From Sphaerulina vaccinii (taxonomy: Eukaryota > Ascomycota > Dothideomycetes > Mycosphaerellales > Mycosphaerellaceae): a stretch of 64,000 nt of DNA. A program made the position numbers and the translations under genes. Positions 43,418 to 54,944 of this stretch are shown piece by piece. The stretch's first letter is position 1; every line of letters starts with the position of its first letter. The notes beneath the pieces were generated by a model, which did no database searches, was not told the DNA's origin, and saw only the letters and a list, made by a program, of their open reading frames with translations. The stretch is from positions 1,984,001-2,048,000 of the forward strand of contig JAKUDP010000002.1 in NCBI GenBank assembly GCA_022570795.1. Reading direction: 5' to 3'.

Positions 43418-45392
43418 ATGGATCCGCAAAGCCAGTCTTTTACACCTTCATTCAATACCACTACAACGAGCAATAGCACAACCAGCGCAGGCGCAAGCAA
43501 CGATAACTGGAGGCTACAAAACGACTTTATCAGAGTGCAGCAAATCCAGGCGGAACACTCTGAGAGAATCGCAAGACTGGAGCGGAAACAGGACGATGAT
43601 GCGCGCATGAAGAGCGTATGGGGAACTCAGTCGCCTTTTCCGAGTGTGTTGAGTGGAACGCCGCAGCACGGTAGGTCACCCTTTGCTCATGATCTGCGTC
43701 ATTTCCAGAGCTGATGTGAGGTTTTCAGGACCTGTTCAGCAACCACCTACAGATCGTTTCGCTGATTTTGACAACGACACCAATAACCTGATGAGCAGCC
43801 TTCACCTTGATGCCGAGGAGGAGCCTCGGAGTAGAGGCCTTGGTGCCACTTCGAGGGCGAACAGTGTACGATTCGATGAGAGTGCAAACCAGAACCACTT
43901 CTCGCATTCATCCAGGCCCTCCATGGACTTCTTTTCCAGGACGAATAGCGGATTGGGAGGCCTTCAGATGACCGAGCGGACGTCATCACACAAATCAGAA
44001 GGTCGTGCTAGCTCTGTGCATTCGATGAGATCGGCTGCTTCAGGTCGTGCCAGTAGTCTCAATCTGGATACTTCGGCATATGGTATGGATTCTGTGCGAT
44101 CGCCATTGGAAATGCCCGGGCTCGCTCCTGGACTTCTCTTGCTGGGCGCAGTACCGGCTGTCATACGGTGCTGGATGAACACGAACTTCAAGCATGACGC
44201 ATTGCTATATGCTGCAGTGTGCACTGGATCGTACAAATCGTTTCTAGACCTTCGGCTAATACGAAAGCTCGGATTCGAAAATGTGATTGTTTCGAGTGGC
44301 GAAGGCTACCGCACAATTGAGCTACCAATCTACTTTCCAGAGGCTGTTCCTCATCCTGCGTCTTCAAGATCTAGCAGTCCTGCGCCACAGCTGCCTTCAT
44401 TACGAGTTGTGTTTCGCGTGATAGAGCACGACGGTCAGGACGACAGTGATAAAGCGATACAGATCTTCATCGGCAGTGATGTGCTTCGGGAGCACAACGC
44501 GGACATTCTCTTCTCGTCGAACAGCATGACACTGTACGATGACGAGCGAAACAAGCTCAGCATACCACTCTCGCGACCTGAGAACGCGGCCGCGTTCAAC
44601 ACATTGTATGTGACAAGCGGTTCTAAAGCTTCCGATCAAGTCTTTACAAAGACACAAGACAATCCAGAGCGGATGCCGGAATCTGCACCATATCTCAATG
44701 GGCTTGGCGGCGACAGTAGTACAGCGTCTATCTCGTCTACAGCAGCGAGTCCGCCACCAGGCAAATATCGACCTCCAGGAGCCTTGGCCGCAGAGTCTGG
44801 CGCCTTTGATACAAACAGGTCTGTTGGTGTGATCGGTTCAGACTCCGATACGCGACCGAGCACGTCTTCGCGACCTGCTCTCGCGATGCTCAACACCAGA
44901 TCAGATCGTGAAGACACTTCTTCCGAAGCAGGAGCTCCAATGTCAACACCCGCCAAATTAGCTGGCACTCCAGCGATCTGGTCTAGCTGGCGTCGTGATG
45001 GGACATCTTCTTCGGTCACTTCATCTTCCTCTCCACTCGACTGGGCCAATGCAGGAAACAATCGCGATGTCGCATATCAGCGCAAAGATACTGGTATCAA
45101 AGTTTTGAAGCCAAAGACTGCTGCGAGGTCTTTCTCTACAACGAGCGCGACTCCAGTGTCTGGTACTGCCAGTCCTTCTATGGGAGAAGGTGCCAAGAGT
45201 AGATTCTTCGACGAAGGAAGAAGGATCAGCGGCGGAAAGGAGGAGAAGATCACAGCTGCGAACACCAAGGAAAATGCTGGGTCAAGTACCACACCAGCGG
45301 CGAGTGCGGCTGCCGCTGCGACTGCTGCTCCAGTCAAGACAAAGGCCAACCCTATAGGAGGGGCTTCCGCTTTTTCTTGGTTGGGAAAGTGA
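43418..45392 (+). CDS. Uncharacterised fungal protein with possible retropepsin-like fold
   Basis: The model joins 43418-43670 and 43729-45392 (638 aa; 58-nt intron, GTAGGT donor). The N-terminus has a short coiled coil ('RVQQIQAEHSERIARLERKQ'). A folded core at ~220-390 begins 'PAVIRCWMNTNFKHDALLYA', continues 'AVCTGSYKSFLDLRLIRKLG' and ends near 'VFRVIEHDGQDDSDKAIQIF' and 'SDVLREHNADILFSSNSMTL'. The order of strands and the small-residue turn followed by a helix recall retropepsin-like domains, but CTGS stands where DTGA would be. A protease activity is therefore not expected. The C-terminal ~230 residues are disordered, Ser/Ala/Pro-rich and end 'GASAFSWLGK'. Confidence 0.72.
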
Positions 45393-45650
45393 AATGATAG
45401 ACGTATTGGTCTCCCTGGCGCGAGCCTGGCTTGTAAGTACTGTAAGCATGCCAGCAGGGTTGTAGATATGATCAGTGTCGTAGAGACTAGATGAGCGTCA
45501 AATGCTTGATACAGACATGAGATGTTTGCCTAGTTCAGAATCGATATCTTTGCCGTGCGCTCTTCTTCAAACCGTCCTAGATGCCTATGCTTCGGCAAAC
45601 CATGACACTTCGATTGTGCCTTCAATCCTTGACAGAAACGACATACATGT

Positions 45651-46617
45651 TCAAGGGTGCACGTCCGATGCCGCTGTCTTTTCTGTCTCGTCAGAAGTGC
45701 GGCGATCATCAGGAGTGGAAAGTCCCATCTCGTCTCTTGCGGCGACCTGATGCTTCGAGCTTACACGCCATGGAGGGTAGATGACAGTGAGCACGCACAA
45801 GAGCAATGCTACAACAAACATGGGCACTGTAAGCCACCTTGAAACCATCTGAAGTGAAGATCAGTGATTCAGTCAATCAGTGCCTAGTTTGATATTGGAC
45901 TGACCGACTCATGGCACTTATTGCTGCGGAAGGAGTCTCCGAATTGGGAAATTGGGCGTGATTGGCATGACCACGCCTCGATATTGTATGTGCCTTCGCT
46001 GCCGAGGGCAGGTTCATCCCGCAAAGATCCAATTCTAGGCATTGGTCGTGGTCCTGCCGCGAAGAAGGCATCAATATCCAATGTTGAGGATGTGTAAGTA
46101 TCCACAAACGAGTAGATGAACGCGATCAGACTGGCCAGCAGAGCAATGACATACCATGCTGGCAAGACAAAGGCTCTCCAGCGCGCTTGTGACTGCAAAA
46201 ACAAATCAATCAGATGCTAGCCTCCAAGGTCAGCATGTCGATACTCACCGAGTGTGTAACGCAGAGCGTCATGAAAATGCCGATGCCGCCGATAATTGTA
46301 CAAATGATTGATCCAGAAAGTGTCGCAAGAAGTCCTCCCCTGGAAACTCCAGGGGTTAGTTCGTAGACTCTACCATACCATAATTGAGATATTCTGCGCC
46401 GTTCTTCGTCGCTCAGACTTGTATCTTGCCATCTAGGATCGGTGACGAAATAAGAGCTGCCTTCCCTGAACCGGAAACCGTCTAGAGCATCGGCAGCGAA
46501 GTATGCTGTTGCTGTTGCGATGCCGAAAAGGGCGCCAGTTGCTACAATCCCTAGCACTTTGGCTCGCCAAGTGGCTTTGTAGTCCAAACGAGGTGTAGGA
46601 GCTTCAAGTTGAGACAT
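45651..46617 (-). CDS. Uncharacterised four-TM membrane protein
   Basis: The model is complement(45651-45848, 45905-46192, 46249-46617), 284 aa; all junctions are phase 0. There are four hydrophobic helices: 'LGIVATGALFGIATATAYFA' (~22-41), 'SGSIICTIIGGIGIFMTLCV' (~102-121), 'AWYVIALLASLIAFIYSFV' (~134-152) and 'TVPMFVVALLLCVLTVIYPP' (~226-245). Loops hold 'SSYFVTDPRWQDTSLSDEER' between the first two and a Cys pair between the last two. No family motif is recognised. The topology resembles small fungal plasma-membrane or eisosome-type proteins, but this is not evidence of function. Confidence 0.78.
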
Positions 46618-47224
46618 TATGGGCGTGCTCGCAGCTCGATGAGAAGATATGAAGAGGTTCGTGAATCTGTAAGGAATGATTAAGTGCTTGCTTATATAGT
46701 ATTGAACTCGAGCAGTTCCACTGCGAACGGGCTTGCCTATAAGTCGCTTCATGAGGCCAAGTCATGAACGGCTCATAGCCATGAAGGTTTATGCGCAACG
46801 CAATTCTGCGTGGTCCTGGCGATCCAAATCGACCGTTTGCAGACAGCAGGATTCGCTCAAGACTGTAGATTGGTCTTGTGATGGTATACGTCGACATGTA
46901 GCCAATTTGACTTGTTGGTTGCTGTATACCAGTCTTGGTATGTCATCATCCAATCCCTCGCCAATGGCTTGTCCATGCTGGGTCAGTCTCTAGTCCGCGG
47001 CGGAACGACATGACGTGGCGGGATCGTCCTAGAGTCAGTAGGCTTTTTTGTGCTCGGCGTGTTGTTGGAGCAGAAGATGAGGTGATGATAGCAGAAGTGA
47101 TGGTTGTCGAGAAGGAGCGAGGAGGAGGAGGAGGAATGGAGAGAAATGAGGACTTGGCTCTCACCTGCTTTCGACCACGAGCAGCGCTTCATGCAGACTT
47201 CACTCATCACTCCAGTAGTCGACC
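46618..47224. other. Divergent intergenic region, 0.6 kb
   Basis: Promoters of the four-TM gene (-) and the DUF4267 gene (+). A GAG-repeat tract lies at about 47119-47135. No gene. Confidence 0.4.
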
Positions 47225-47617
47225 ATGTCCTCCCTCCTCGCCGCCTTCAAGGCCGTCAGCAACATCTTCTCCCTCGCCGCCGTTGGAACAGGTCTTCAAG
47301 CTATCTTTGACCCTTTCGGCTTCTCAAAAACGTTCGGCCTACCTCTTCCTCCTTCAAAGTCATCCTCCAACTGCCTCGCGTACGTCTCGCTCATGGGCAT
47401 TCGCCAGCTAGCAACAGGCACCCTACTCATGGTTTTCAACTCCCAAGACAAGTATATTGAGGCTGCCACTGTGCTCGCCATTATAGGCGTATTAGTTGCA
47501 GGGACAGACGGATTGTACTTGGCGAGGGCTGGTGAAGTGAAAGCAGGCGCGTGGCATGCTGGGCCTGGGTTTGCGATTGCTGGACTGGCGGGGGCAGTGC
47601 TTTGGTATGAGACGTGA
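47225..47617 (+). CDS. DUF4267-type small membrane protein
   Basis: A single exon of 130 aa with four predicted hydrophobic segments. The DUF4267 pattern is seen in 'GTGLQAIFDPFGFSKTFGLP', 'YVSLMGIRQLATGTLLMVF' and 'AATVLAIIGVLVAGTDGLYL', ending 'WHAGPGFAIAGLAGAVLWYE'. These proteins are widespread in ascomycetes and of unknown function. The start is the only plausible ATG, within a CT-rich leader. Confidence 0.85.
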   Translation: MSSLLAAFKAVSNIFSLAAVGTGLQAIFDPFGFSKTFGLPLPPSKSSSNCLAYVSLMGIRQLATGTLLMVFNSQDKYIEAATVLAIIGVLVAGTDGLYLARAGEVKAGAWHAGPGFAIAGLAGAVLWYET

Positions 47618-48018
47618 ATTTGGAGACGAGTGAGATGTGTCAAGAGATGCGCGCGTCCAGGTCAATGAGCGTACTGCGCAGAGTACAGTCGACCTGTCTG
47701 CTGCAAAATAGCACGCTCGTATCGTCTGCATCGATGGCCTCCACGTGGCCAGGACATGCAAAGAGAAGCCGCGTCGGGCGTAACGTGAGGCGAGAACTGG
47801 CTGGTAAGACTAAGAGCTCCATGCTCGATGTATTGATCAATGTATAGACTGTTGCTTATCACTGCCGTGACTAGGTATCTTCGCTTACGCTGCTGAACGA
47901 ATACAGACTGCCGCCAAGCTATAGCTATGCTCAAAGAACGATCCTATGTTTTGTGCTCCAAGTCATCTACCAAGGGTTTGAACTCTTGAGCGAATTCGAC
48001 TCCACGTCCGACATTTCA
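47618..48018. other. Intergenic between convergent genes, 0.4 kb
   Basis: No recognisable element. Confidence 0.4.
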
Positions 48019-49752
48019 TCAGTGGAAAGGTATCTCTCCTGGAAATGGCTTCCTCGCCCAGACCACCGGCATCGGAAAGTACGCGTGGATTTTCTTATTC
48101 CTGAAGTCATTCGAAATCCTGGCCACGAAGATATCAACCTCGGTCTTCGTCCATCCCAGGCCTCTGGTCAGCAGTGCCAAACAGAAAGCTTCCAAGCCTT
48201 CTATTATGTTGACTTGGTTCCATCGTCCGAGCTCTTTCATAAAAGGATCCTTAGGCCAGCCGCATGAAGGCCACATGAACATCTTGTGCTGAACATCCAC
48301 AAATGCAGCATTCTGCATCCATTCCTCGAAGTGCTCGCTGACATCAGAGCCTAGAGGACGTCCTATTTTCCGGCCAGCCTCGAGCAATAGTTCGCCCCAC
48401 CTGAGCATGTCGGTTCCGAGATGAGTGCCATCCGCGGATCGCACTGGGAGACCATAGTCCTGAAGTTCTAGCCAGCCGCCTGGTTCGAGGTTGTCGTATG
48501 CTTTCTGAATGAAGGCGGGCCAGTCAGAGAAACAGCCAGACATGAGACGAACGTGGATAAAGTCGAACTTCTCCTCGTACAGCCACGAGTCCTCGGCATC
48601 ATCGACGATGAACTTAACATTCGGCGGAACCCTGCAACGATCAGGGTCAGCATGGAATAAAGTGGTTGGCATCATCAACTTGAGACAAACATGTTTGGTT
48701 GACCTGGAGACAGATCGATGCCTGTTGTCATACACTCGGGAAACTCATCGGCGAAGTCTATGGCCCATATGCCTGTGCCAGTGCCCACGTCAAGACATCT
48801 TCTCGGCTTGTGAAGAGGCGCGAAGTATAGCTTGTTGGCATATGTTATTCGTAACAAATGATGTTGCAGGTCGAGACGTTCGGCTTCTCGCTGAGCAGAG
48901 GTCAGACATGGCTCGCACGTTTTGGCTGCGGATCGATCAGGCGACTCACCTCATCGTTTGGAAAGATGTACTTGCCATCCTTGTAGGCTAAGCGTGGTGG
49001 ATCAGTATGAGACAGGAGTGAATGTGTATGCATTGCGAAGGTACGAACCATGATATGTGCGGCCATGCTCGCGGCGATAGTTGTAGATGGATTCTGACAA
49101 TGATGTAGTCCTACTTTCACTGGAAAGAGAGTTAGCCTAACGAACTCTAGGAGCTTGCTCCCTCTTGGTGATCGAAGGCAGAACTTACGTATCGCTCCCC
49201 AAGGCAGAGTCGCTGTCAAGCTCCTGCAAACACAATGCTTAGTTAGGCCAGACATCTCCGTCGAAATGGCAGCAGCGCCTCAGCGTCTCAGCATTGTATG
49301 GGAAGTAAGACAAAACGCACATCGGGTTCCAACTGCTGTTCTTCGGCATTCTGGCCACCATCGAGCATCACCGGATTTCCTTGTGCTAGTGACGAGGATG
49401 TGTCTGGCAGTGCCATTGATGTTGATGCCTCATCATAGGCTCCATTCTGGTCAGTCGGTCCAGCCGGAGGGGCTCTGCTACTAGAAGTGTCACCAGAGTC
49501 GGTGGCGGTTGCGGCAGTCTCATGCTGGATATTGGTGGAGTGTGTTTCTTGCTGCTGTTCCGAAGAAGAGGGTGTGGATGCGGCTTCTGTCGATATGCTG
49601 GATAGATAGTCTCTCGTGCCTCTCAATTTAGCAGCGAGCTCGCGTTCAATGGCTAGACGCTCTTCAGCATCGTTCGTAGGAGGTGCGCGCTTAGCGGACG
49701 AATTTGCGACCGGCTGGCCCTGGTCCTGAGTGTTGTTGTTCTCGTCGGCCAT
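48019..49752 (-). CDS. LaeA-like SAM-dependent methyltransferase
   Basis: Six exons: complement(48019-48631, 48691-48890, 48950-48987, 49049-49119, 49189-49223, 49321-49752), 462 aa; all phases agree. A disordered Ser/Thr/Gln-rich N-terminus (~144 aa) leads into the conserved entry 'ELDSDSALGSDT', 'SLSESIYNYRREHGRTYH' and 'AYKDGKYIFPNDE' spread over four small exons. SAM motif I is 'CLDVGTGTGIWAIDFAD' (~224-240), with motif II/III in 'PPNVKFIVDDAEDSW' and 'FDFIHVRLMSGCFSDW'. LaeA-like proteins include regulators of secondary metabolism as well as many enzymes of unknown substrate; which applies here is open. It is divergent from a P450 gene 1.3 kb away. Confidence 0.93.
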
Positions 49753-51092
49753 CGTCCAAAGCAGCCTTGCGATCAGCGTTTCTTGGCTGAAGTAGGTTGA
49801 TGGCTGAGCTAGCAAGGACGCTACGGAATCGTCGTTACCGTGAGCGTTGCCTGTCTTGTCTTCTGCGTGCACACGTGGTGTGGCTGTTTTGTCTTGCTGC
49901 TGATTCGGAGTCTTTGCGACGAGAGGATTTCGAGCTTTCGAAACAGTGGCACCAATGGCTTTTCTTTCGTCAGTTCGTTGTGCTCGGTACCAGCTAAAGG
50001 GTCATGCAAGCCGAGGCGGGTAGCCTATGGTGGAGGAAACAGCAGGCACAATGGTAGTCAATCAAAGAGACTTTTCTTGCTGCATGGCACTGACGTTCGT
50101 CGTTGGAGATACTTGCTGTTCTGGCAGTCGACCTGGTCTGTAGGCTGCAGGCGCATATCGCATTGACATACACTCTCCGCGCATCTTGACACCTCCAAGC
50201 GCAAACCTTCCAACCTTCGTGACCAGCAAAGACCAACAACGTTGCTATCGCGTAAACCTCGCACGTCGCATCTGCAGTCGTACTTGGCCGACTTCCACTC
50301 CGCTAGCTGGGATGCAATGCACGCAAGCGCATGCGGACAGGCTCAGCACGCAACAATGCAAGGAATCAGGCCTGTCTAGTTTGCCTCCGTCTGGTGGACC
50401 GCCCACTCGAGCACGTCTCAGAACATTCGCCGGAGCTTCTTCTCATCTCGGACTCCCTCGCCAGCGACTCCCACGATTCATGAGGCTACTCAAGACATGC
50501 AGCCGCCGAAAAATGCTGGAGAATCTGCTGCTGATTGGCACTGGCGATCGGCTGGCCAGCTAGGAGGCAAGCTCCTCGTCGGCTACATAATCACTGCGTA
50601 AAGTTTGTGCGTGCGTGAAGCCGGTGGTGGACAGCAGCCGTAGCCGTCTCCTACTCAGCATGGATTAACATGGCACCCACCTCGGGCGCTCGCGGTCATG
50701 CTATCAGCGCTCTGATCAAGGTCATCTTGCCCACCTTCTACTAGTCGGGCAACTATCCGCACTCATCTACACTGACACCAACAAGTGAACTGACCGATAT
50801 GAGAAAGAGCACATGCTGTGTCCAAGCTGAGAGACCCACCACGTGGACCAGAGGCATTGAACACACGGCATTCATAGCCGCTTGAGACACATCGCATTTG
50901 CAGCTCGCAAAGCATACAAGGCGACACGGATTCAAGCAATCAGAGCACTCATACAATCAGCTCTGTCCCAGCAGTCTGGTTGCTGACAGCAGGTCTCAAT
51001 CACACGTCCTGCACGCCGCTCGAAACGAAGCAGAGAGCCTGTGTTCCCCAGGACCCAAACCGACGCCCCTTGACGCCTGGAGTCCCGAGAAG
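49753..51092. other. Divergent intergenic region, 1.3 kb
   Basis: This lies between the methyltransferase and P450 starts. It has several short ORFs without features and presumably holds both promoters. Confidence 0.4.
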
Positions 51093-53037
51093 ATGGTTCC
51101 CACGACGCTCATTCTTACGATTGCAATTCTCACTATTTTCGTTGCACGCAAACTACGAGCTTACTACGCCCTCAAGGCTTTTGGTGGCCACTGGTCGTCT
51201 GGATGGTCGAGACTATGGCTGCTCAGGACACAGAGCAGTGGTCGTATGAATAAGATATTCACCGACATCAACCGAGAATATGGTATGTGCAACTTTTCCT
51301 TCCTCGCTCACTTTGCTCTGCAACTTCCCTTTCCGGCCAAGCGCTGGAGGCACATGTACTACAACATACGATTTGTCGATCAAGTTGCACAAGCTGCGTG
51401 CTGCCGCCGCACGACCGCATAGCGAGGGATTCAACAGTCCCACATGCTTCTACATCTTTGATCATGTTGGGGCGCGCTGATGTTCGGTTCAATGTCACAT
51501 GATAAGCGAGTGCCCTTTTTAACACAACTTCCGTTTCATGTTACTTTGTACTTGACTTACCAACACAATGGCTCACCAATGGCACAGGTTCGACGGCTCG
51601 CATAGGACCTGGTATGCTCATTACCTCGGATCCTGATCTTATGCGACGCATGAACGGAGTCCGCTCGACATTCACAAGAGGTCCTTGGTATGCCGCGTTG
51701 AAGCTCCACCCGGAGCGGGACAACATCACCTCGTACGTCGACGAGCGCAAGCATGCCGAAATCCGTAACCGCATGGCACCAGGATACTCTGGAAAGGAAA
51801 ATTACCATTTGGAGCAGGAAGTGGATGAGAAGCTGTTGCAGATGCACGAGCTTGTCGCAGAAAAGTACCTCAATAGACCAGAAGAAGGCATCTTCAAGAC
51901 TGTTGACCTAGGTCGCGTCACATCCTTCTTCACACTGGATGTCATTTCCAAGATCGCCTTCGGCCAAGAGTTTGGATTCCTGGCCAACGATGAAGATCCA
52001 TTTGGCTACCTCGAAAACCTGGCTCAGTTCCTCCCTGCCATAATCGTCTTTGGCGTCTACACAGAACTCACGAATCTGATGAAACTGCCGCTCATAAAAT
52101 CCGCTCTTCCCAAGAACACGGACAAGCGTGGTCTGGGCCGTGTGATGGGATTTGCAGCCGATCGTGTCCGGGAGAGATTCGGAAACAAACCCGTGGTTCG
52201 TCGGGATATGCTAGGCGCTTTCATCAATAAAGGTCTTACGCAAGGTGAACTGGAAAGCGAAACTCTCACGCAGATCACCGCCGGCTCCGATAGTACTGCG
52301 AGCTCATTGCGACTGACGTTGCACTTCATTTCCACAAGTCCGCCGATATTGGAGCGTCTGCTTGCGGAGGCCAGGACGGGCATCGCGGCTGGGAAAATCA
52401 CTCGGCCTGTGATCAAAGACTCTGAAGCGAGGCAGTTGCCGTATCTGCAGGCTTGTATTAAGGAAGGGCTGCGAATGTACCCGCCTGTTACTGGTCTTCT
52501 GGCGAAGCGAGTTCCGGATGGTGGTGCTCATATCGAGGTTGATGGCGTGGAGAAGTTTGCGCCCGGTGGCACACAGATTGGCTGGAATAGCTGGGGCATG
52601 ATGAGGCATGAGAACATCTTTGGCGAAGACGTTGAAATCTATCGCCCCGAAAGATGGTTGGCGAGAGATGGTAGCGATAAGGAACGCGCTCGAATCACTA
52701 GGATGACTGATGTTGTGTCTTTGTGTTTCGGATACGGTCGATTTGGATGTCTGGGGAGAGGAGTAGCGACAATGGAGCTCAACAAGGCAATCATTGAGGT
52801 GAGTGTACTAGAGTTCTTGCTGATGATAATCGCTGACACATCCTGCAGACTCTGCTGCGTTTCAATCTGCAGCCTTGCCGGCTTGATAAGCCCTTCGATG
52901 AGATGGTGGTTGGCTTTTACGTCCATACGAATATGAACTTCGTCGTATCCGAGCGACAAGATGGCGCAGTGCAGAGCCAGCCGGTAGAGGACCTTGGTAT
53001 GGAAGCTGGCGCGATTGATGGAGCTCCCGATGAATGA
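51093..53037 (+). CDS. Cytochrome P450 monooxygenase
   Basis: The model joins 51093-51282, 51588-52798 and 52849-53037 (529 aa). The N-terminal hydrophobic anchor 'TLILTIAILTIFVARKL' points to the ER. Core motifs are the I-helix 'ITAGSDSTASSLRLTLHF', ExxR in 'CIKEGLRMYPP', 'YRPERWL' and the heme loop 'FGYGRFGCLGRG' (Cys ~451). Exon 1 to 2 restores 'YGSTARIGPGMLITS', usual for the pisatin-demethylase-like group. The first intron is 305 nt, far longer than most here. The substrate is unknown. The neighbouring LaeA-like methyltransferase may be functionally linked or merely adjacent. Confidence 0.93.
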
Positions 53038-53303
53038 TGAAGGCCGGAACGGTCAATGGCATGACACTAGAATCTTGTGTTAGGGTATTCCGGCGCGGCG
53101 TTGTAGGTTGGCGATCGAAGGCGGCAATGTATAATGTGTCTAATAATGAATTGACGTCGGATGATGTAAAGATTGCAGTGTGCAAAAAGTCTAGCTCTAT
53201 CGATGTATATCTATCCTTCGCGAACGAGGTGCTGTTGTCCTCCTTGTATCTTGCTAACTCCATGACCACAGAAAAGACGAAGAAGAGTCCCGTTCTTAGG
53301 CGC

Positions 53304-54290
53304 CTAGAGTCTCGCTCTTATCTCAGGCTGCTGCTTCTTCTGGTGTTCTTCATTTTCCTTTCGTAGAGGCCCTGCTTCACCATATCGGTCCACCTCGTCT
53401 TGCTTCCCAGGCTTGTTGCTCTTCTTCGGTGCGCTATGATGACCACCCTTCAAATTGTCGGAGTTGATGATTTTCCCGCTCTCGTCTCTTACTATGCCCA
53501 ATTCTACGAGCTTCGCAAACACAGCCGAGAAGTCCTTGAAGAATCGTTCCTTATCCTTCGCGTAAAGCTCTACCCAGGGTCTGAAGCTCTTATCGTGGAT
53601 GAGTGCAAGATCTGTTGGAAGCATCATCAACTCCTCCTCGGAATCTTCATCATAATGAACATATTGTCTGACGCCATTGTCTAGCACCTTCTCTCTCCAC
53701 TCCTCGGATATCATAAGCTTGAAATAGGTATTTGAGAAACGTGTTGGAGCATTGACCCAAGCGCCATCGAAGCCCGAACGATCAGCATGGCATCGACCAA
53801 GGTTGTGTGCTCCAGACAGTGCGACAATTTCTTGATCATTGAACCCCATCCGGTAGAAGATATGGCGAAGGTGATCACTGCCCAGAGCTCCATCTGGTAG
53901 TCGGCCACGAGGAGGGAGCTTGCTGTCATCGACGAAGTCTGTTCGGCCAACTTGCCATGGAATTTTGGGCCCTCCCATAGCTTCTATCGCAACGACGCCT
54001 GCGAGAGTCCATAGGTCGGCGTATGTGATCCAGCTATGCTTCTGCTTAACGGGTTCGAGGAAGACGCGAGCATGTTGAAGTCCTGCGTTGGCTGGATCAC
54101 CTCCTTCGGCTTCATATCTCATGCCAGCGCCATTTGAGCCGCCAGTGTCTGTTTCTGCGCAGTATGTGCCTGCGCTATGCCATGCTAATCTGACCAACAC
54201 TGGTCCTGCGCTGCCATCGTCGTACTCTGGTTGGTTGAGGAGGGCCTTGATGTCCTCTCTGACGGCTTCGATATCGTTTGGTTGTGCCAT
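53304..54290 (-). CDS. Class I heme peroxidase, cytochrome-c-peroxidase type, PTS1-like C-terminus
   Basis: A single exon of 328 aa. The distal site is 'VRLAWHSAGTY' (R34, W37, H38), the proximal ligand is 'ALSGAHNLGRCH' (H162), the Trp191 equivalent is W179 in 'FDGAWVNAPTRFS', and the Asp235 equivalent is D227 in 'LPTDLALIHD'. All residues needed for H2O2 reduction are present. There is no mitochondrial presequence: the protein starts straight at the fold ('MAQPNDIEAVREDI'). It ends in a charged tail and the tripeptide ARL, which fits the PTS1 consensus [SAC]-[KR]-L. It is thus a CCP2-like peroxidase, possibly peroxisomal. It converges with the P450 gene (266 nt between stops). Confidence 0.93.
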   Translation of the reverse strand: MAQPNDIEAVREDIKALLNQPEYDDGSAGPVLVRLAWHSAGTYCAETDTGGSNGAGMRYEAEGGDPANAGLQHARVFLEPVKQKHSWITYADLWTLAGVVAIEAMGGPKIPWQVGRTDFVDDSKLPPRGRLPDGALGSDHLRHIFYRMGFNDQEIVALSGAHNLGRCHADRSGFDGAWVNAPTRFSNTYFKLMISEEWREKVLDNGVRQYVHYDEDSEEELMMLPTDLALIHDKSFRPWVELYAKDKERFFKDFSAVFAKLVELGIVRDESGKIINSDNLKGGHHSAPKKSNKPGKQDEVDRYGEAGPLRKENEEHQKKQQPEIRARL

Positions 54291-54944
54291 GTTGGATATG
54301 TCCTGTGCAGTCGGAATGGAGAATCACAGGTATTTGTACGGAGAATGCGAAGAGATGAATTGAAAACAGTGTCTTACCTAGTCATGGCAACGAACTACTC
54401 TAAAGTCTTTGCTCATCATAGTCGCCATCCATCATCGCCGTCACCATCATATGCCGAGGCTCGCTCCACCCTAGTTGGCGCGCACGTTATCTGCTCGTGA
54501 TAGGGAATGGCGAAGGGGTTCATACCTTTCTAACCAAGAAAAGACCGAGCGACTGATGAAGTCGACGATATCGCTGACAAACACCAGGAACAGGTTAGCG
54601 GCAGGTATGGATCGTTCCGGCGAATCTGAGACAGCCCGAGATCGCCCGAGGTCGGCAGCATGTGAAGAGAGGTATATGATGCGATGTTCCCAATCATGAA
54701 CGAGGCGAGGTAGAGTAACAGTTCATGGTCGCCAGAGTGTAATCTACTAGCCTTGGTTGTCAGTAGTAGCTATCTGAAGACTACCATTCATGGCCGAGGC
54801 AGACAGTCCTAGTCGACAAGGAGTAAAAGTGGTTGAATTAGCCAGAGCTGTGCAGCTCGGCATAGCATGTATATACATTACAAGCATTCTGACAGTGTCT
54901 CTGCGTCGGCTCAGGTGCTCAGATCGAGTGTTGATCGCAAGTGT
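54291..54944. other. Intergenic, 0.65 kb
   Basis: This contains the peroxidase promoter and the surface-protein 3' flank. No gene. Confidence 0.4.
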
